Position numbers and translations under genes: made by a program
The notes under the pieces: generated by a model
What the model saw: the letters and a program-made list of their open reading frames with translations, nothing else
The model's database searches: none
Told to the model about the DNA's origin: nothing
Shown here: positions 6,407 to 8,187 of the stretch, in pieces
How the letters are laid out: every line of letters begins with the position of its first letter
Numbering within the stretch: the stretch's first letter is position 1
Assembly: GCA_934177995.1 (NCBI GenBank)
Contig: CAKPPW010000036.1
Location: 1 to 8,187 of the forward strand
From: an uncultured Bacilli bacterium
GTDB lineage: Bacteria; Bacillota_I; Bacilli_A; RF39; UBA660
Direction: 5' to 3'
DNA: 8,187 nucleotides

Positions 6407-6895
6407 ATGGCTAAGATATATTTAAGTAAGGAAGGATATCAGAAGTATCTTGAAGAATTAGAAAATATAAAGAAGAAGATAGAAAAAAACAATATTGATA
6501 TAACAGAATATGTTTCAGATGATGCATATGGCGATGGTTGGCATGATAATTTCGCTTATGAAGAAGCTAGAAGATATGAATATCAGTTATTCTTAGAATA
6601 TGAAAATAAACTAAAAGGTCTTAATGAAATAGAAATTATTGAAAGAGATGATAGTGATAAAATTGGAATAGAAGATATAGTCTTAGTTGAATTAACATTC
6701 AGTGATAATGAAGTAGAAAGAGATTGGTATAAGATTAGTGGTAGTACTAAAAGTGATTTAGATAATGAAATATTACATATAATGGTAAATAGTCCCTTAG
6801 GGAAGTCTTTATTAGGAAAAAAGATAAATGAAAAGTTTACCTATTATATATTAAAAGAAAAGGTAGAAGGTAAAATACTAGAGATAAAAAAATAA
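6407..6895 (+). CDS. GreA/GreB-family transcription elongation factor, divergent paralog
   Basis: 162 residues, the size of GreA. The N-terminal part (about 1-75) opens like GreA (IYLSKEGYQKYLEELE) and is predicted to form the two-helix coiled coil that enters the RNA polymerase secondary channel. At the tip, where GreA has GDLxEN, this protein reads GDGWHDN (42-48): one residue longer, D47 in place of glutamate, plus a tryptophan. Acidic residues D43 and D47 could still hold the second Mg of RNA cleavage. The C-terminal FKBP-like domain (about 85-160) ends in SPLGKSLLGKKINE and VEGKILEI, diagnostic of the family. Known: Gre factors rescue backtracked polymerase by stimulating transcript cleavage; relatives with altered tips inhibit or lack cleavage. 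Its SD (AGGAGGAG, 6397-6404) overlaps the helD stop, so the two are co-translated. Probably not the housekeeping GreA, judging by the tip and the location. Confidence 0.87.
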   Translation: MAKIYLSKEGYQKYLEELENIKKKIEKNNIDITEYVSDDAYGDGWHDNFAYEEARRYEYQLFLEYENKLKGLNEIEIIERDDSDKIGIEDIVLVELTFSDNEVERDWYKISGSTKSDLDNEILHIMVNSPLGKSLLGKKINEKFTYYILKEKVEGKILEIKK

Positions 6896-6911
6896 TGACT
6901 TATCTCTTTTT
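6880..6911 (+). terminator. Terminator of the helD-gre operon
   Basis: AGAGATAA (6880-6887) pairs with TTATCTCT (6900-6907) over 8 bp, loop of 12 nt, then a T run to 6911. The left arm is within the last codons of the Gre-like gene and the loop holds its TAA stop. Only two G-C pairs, so it may be leaky. Confidence 0.5.
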
Positions 6912-6923
6912 GCATGATAAAAT
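6895..6923 (+). promoter_or_regulatory. Probable promoter of the thioredoxin-GNAT pair
   Basis: ATGACT (6895-6900, 4/6 to the -35 consensus), 17-bp spacer, then TAAAAT (6918-6923) preceded by TGA, an extended -10. It overlaps the terminator of the previous operon. SD GGAGGG (6934-6939) and the ATG at 6947 follow. Confidence 0.45.
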
Positions 6924-6946
6924 TAATGTAGTTGGAGGGATAAGAA

Positions 6947-7666
6947 ATGAAAGATAATAAATTATTTATGATAATAGTAACTATACTAGCAGCTATAGTA
7001 CTAGTTCTTAATATACAAAAAGTAATTAGTAATAATAGTCAAACTGATGGTATAAAGTTTAAAGAAGAATATGAAAAGTTAAATGGTAAGAAGAATGATC
7101 AAGGTAAGAAATACCGTGAGATAACCATTGATAATAAGAATAAAATCATTTATAAGACTACTGAAGAAGTATTAGACTTAATTGATAAAAAGAAATCTTT
7201 TGTTTTATACTTTGGTTTCGATACATGTCCATGGTGTCGTAGTGTAGTACCAACTCTTGCATCTATTTCTAAAGAATTAAATCAAGAAGTATACTATATA
7301 GATGTAAAAGATATTAGAGATACTTTTGAACTAGATGATGATAATAAACCAAAACTAGTTAAAGAAGGTAGTAAAGACTATAGTAAGTTATTAGAAAAAT
7401 TAGAACCAGTTTTAGAAGATTATACGCTAACAGATAGTGATAACAATGAGATAAAAGTAGGAGAGAAAAGAATCTATGCTCCAAGTATTGTTAGTGTTAT
7501 AGATGGTAAAGCTAAAGAGTTAACAACAGGTATTAGTGATAAACAAACTGATGGTTATATGAAACTTACTAAAGAGATGAAAAAAGAAACATATAATAAG
7601 ATTAAAAAGGTATTAAAACAAGTAAGTGATAAAAATAATACTTGTGATTTAGATAAAGGATGTTAA
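6947..7666 (+). CDS. Membrane-anchored thioredoxin-fold protein with CPWC active site
   Basis: 239 residues. A short positive N-terminus precedes one hydrophobic segment (about 6-23) without a clear cleavage site or lipobox, so the protein is probably anchored with its main domain outside. A charged linker (~28-65) leads to a thioredoxin fold: beta strand FVLYFGFDT, redox motif CPWC (94-97), helix RSVVPTLASISKEL, strand YYIDVKD (117-122), and the cis-proline region YAPSIVSVIDG (P179). An acidic insert of about 45 residues lies between the halves. The last eight residues hold two more cysteines, C233 and C239, the latter being the final residue. Known: such proteins shuttle thiols or oxidise/reduce exported proteins; some relatives are called bacteriocin transport accessory proteins, but no bacteriocin genes are seen here. 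SD GGAGGG lies 7 bases upstream. The small GNAT gene follows after 3 bases. Confidence 0.85.
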   Translation: MKDNKLFMIIVTILAAIVLVLNIQKVISNNSQTDGIKFKEEYEKLNGKKNDQGKKYREITIDNKNKIIYKTTEEVLDLIDKKKSFVLYFGFDTCPWCRSVVPTLASISKELNQEVYYIDVKDIRDTFELDDDNKPKLVKEGSKDYSKLLEKLEPVLEDYTLTDSDNNEIKVGEKRIYAPSIVSVIDGKAKELTTGISDKQTDGYMKLTKEMKKETYNKIKKVLKQVSDKNNTCDLDKGC

Positions 7667-7669
7667 TAA

Positions 7670-7936
7670 GTGATTAAGATAAGTGATAATAAGATAGATT
7701 ATCTTCTAGATGGAAGAGTAGTTGGTAATATTTTATTTACTAAAGATAATAATCTAATTAGACTAACTAGTACTATAGTAAAGCCAGAAGAAAGAGGTAA
7801 GGGTATAGCTAATAAGATGTTAGAAGAAGCATTTAACTACTTTAAGGAAAATAATTATAAAGTAGTAATAGAATGTTCTTACGTTAATAAGTGGATATTA
7901 GACAAAAAAGACTATCAAGATTTAATTGTGAAATAA
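7670..7936 (+). CDS. Small GNAT-like acetyltransferase (YjdJ/PF14542 type)
   Basis: 88 residues, the normal length for this reduced GNAT branch, which keeps little more than the acetyl-CoA-binding core. The core motif is VKPEERGKGIANKMLEEA (about 37-54), with R-G-x-G-x-A binding the pyrophosphate of acetyl-CoA; the second half, VVIECSYVNKWILDKKDYQDL, matches the family's C-x-(F/Y)-V-x-K-x-I signature ending in the tyrosine-containing DYQDL. Substrate unknown; some members were suggested to acetylate small molecules or proteins, but I know of no firm role. The start is GTG at 7670, three bases after the stop of the thioredoxin-like gene, with AAAGGA (7656-7661) as SD inside that gene. It is therefore co-transcribed and probably coupled to it. 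Confidence 0.85.
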   Translation: MIKISDNKIDYLLDGRVVGNILFTKDNNLIRLTSTIVKPEERGKGIANKMLEEAFNYFKENNYKVVIECSYVNKWILDKKDYQDLIVK

Positions 7937-7948
7937 GTTTTCACTTTT
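7928..7948 (+). terminator. Weak hairpin terminator after the small GNAT gene
   Basis: GTGAAA (7928-7933) pairs with TTTCAC (7939-7944), loop TAAGT, followed by TTTT. The TAA stop (7934-7936) is in the loop. A 6-bp stem and four T make this uncertain. Confidence 0.35.
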
Positions 7949-7999
7949 ATCCCATAATTTATACATAATTATCTAGTATAGTGTAGTTATGGAAAGGAA

Positions 8000-8187
8000 G
8001 TGAGGCCTATCGTTGATATAAAAGTAGTTGGAACAGATTGTAGTAATGGAATGAAATTACTAAAGAATTTATCTAAAGTCGAAAGAGAGATGGATTTAAA
8101 ACTAAATATAGAAAAGATAGAAAAAAATCTTAAAGATAGATATAAAATAGATGTTATACCAGCACTTATTATTGATGGTAATATAGT
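8000..8187 (+). CDS. Small thioredoxin-like protein missing its second active-site cysteine, 3' end outside the window
   Basis: Open frame of 62 codons reaching the window edge. The pattern IKVVGTDCSNGMKLLKNL at about 7-24 and VIPALIIDG at 52-60 matches the small thioredoxin-like family (Thioredoxin_3, redox-active disulfide protein 2), where the first segment normally reads GTGCxxC and the proline (P54) is the cis-proline next to the active site. Here the second cysteine is a glycine (C14-S-N-G17), so a disulfide cannot form in the usual way. Start uncertain: the only standard start codon in frame near the N-terminus is GTG at 8000, but the strong SD-like AAAGGAAGTGA (7993-8003) overlaps it. 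Family comparison puts the first residue near codon GTT at 8012. No terminator separates this gene strongly from the GNAT gene, but a 63-bp gap leaves space for a promoter. Confidence 0.75.
   Translation, partial: MRPIVDIKVVGTDCSNGMKLLKNLSKVEREMDLKLNIEKIEKNLKDRYKIDVIPALIIDGNI

Noticed and set aside
6947..7666. The CPWC thioredoxin as the Dsb-type oxidase for the arylsulfotransferase
   Set aside because: The genes are nearly 6 kb apart on opposite strands, and the visible part of the sulfotransferase has no cysteine outside the signal region.
1..8187. Use of genetic code 4 (TGA read as tryptophan), suggested by AT-richness
   Set aside because: All tryptophan codons seen are TGG, no conserved frame contains TGA, and the GNAT gene at 2007-2420 ends in TGA just where its family ends and overlapping the next gene's SD.

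Overview
The window is AT-rich (about 30% GC judged by eye), with strong Gram-positive Shine-Dalgarno sequences, compact operons and U-tract terminators. TGG is the only tryptophan codon I see, and a TGA closes one gene, so the standard bacterial code applies. The gene families (YitT, HelD, an XRE regulator with a membrane anchor, small GNATs, CPWC thioredoxins) and base composition suggest a low-GC Bacillota, perhaps an uncultured gut Bacilli lineage. The taxonomic guess is inference.

The left half (1-3039) is on the minus strand. A three-gene operon runs leftward: a HAD-superfamily phosphatase, a GNAT acetyltransferase, and an XRE regulator with one membrane segment and an extracytoplasmic domain. 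It ends in a clear terminator (1280-1309). Beyond that, with its own possible promoter, lies an arylsulfate sulfotransferase (AssT family) whose C-terminus runs off the window. The HAD gene is bracketed by two near-identical 43-48 bp direct repeats.

A 97-bp divergent promoter region (3040-3136) holds a perfect 12-bp palindrome between opposing -10 elements. Everything to its right is on the plus strand. First is a YitT-family membrane protein with its own terminator. Next comes a 358-bp gap (4028-4385) that carries a promoter and a terminator-like leader hairpin. It leads into a two-gene operon: a HelD-type helicase (RNA polymerase recycling motor) and, 8 nt later, a divergent Gre-type elongation factor. 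In characterised members both protein classes act through the RNA polymerase secondary channel, so this pair is the most interesting functional unit here.

The right end (6947-8187) has a membrane-anchored CPWC thioredoxin-fold protein coupled to a very small GNAT. A partial gene for a small thioredoxin-like protein follows; it has lost its second active-site cysteine and its start codon is puzzling.

Four genes (XRE, YitT, Gre, small GNAT) end in hairpins that include or enclose their own stop codon, which suggests a compact genome style. I see no insertion sequence, phage gene, CRISPR array, tRNA or rRNA.
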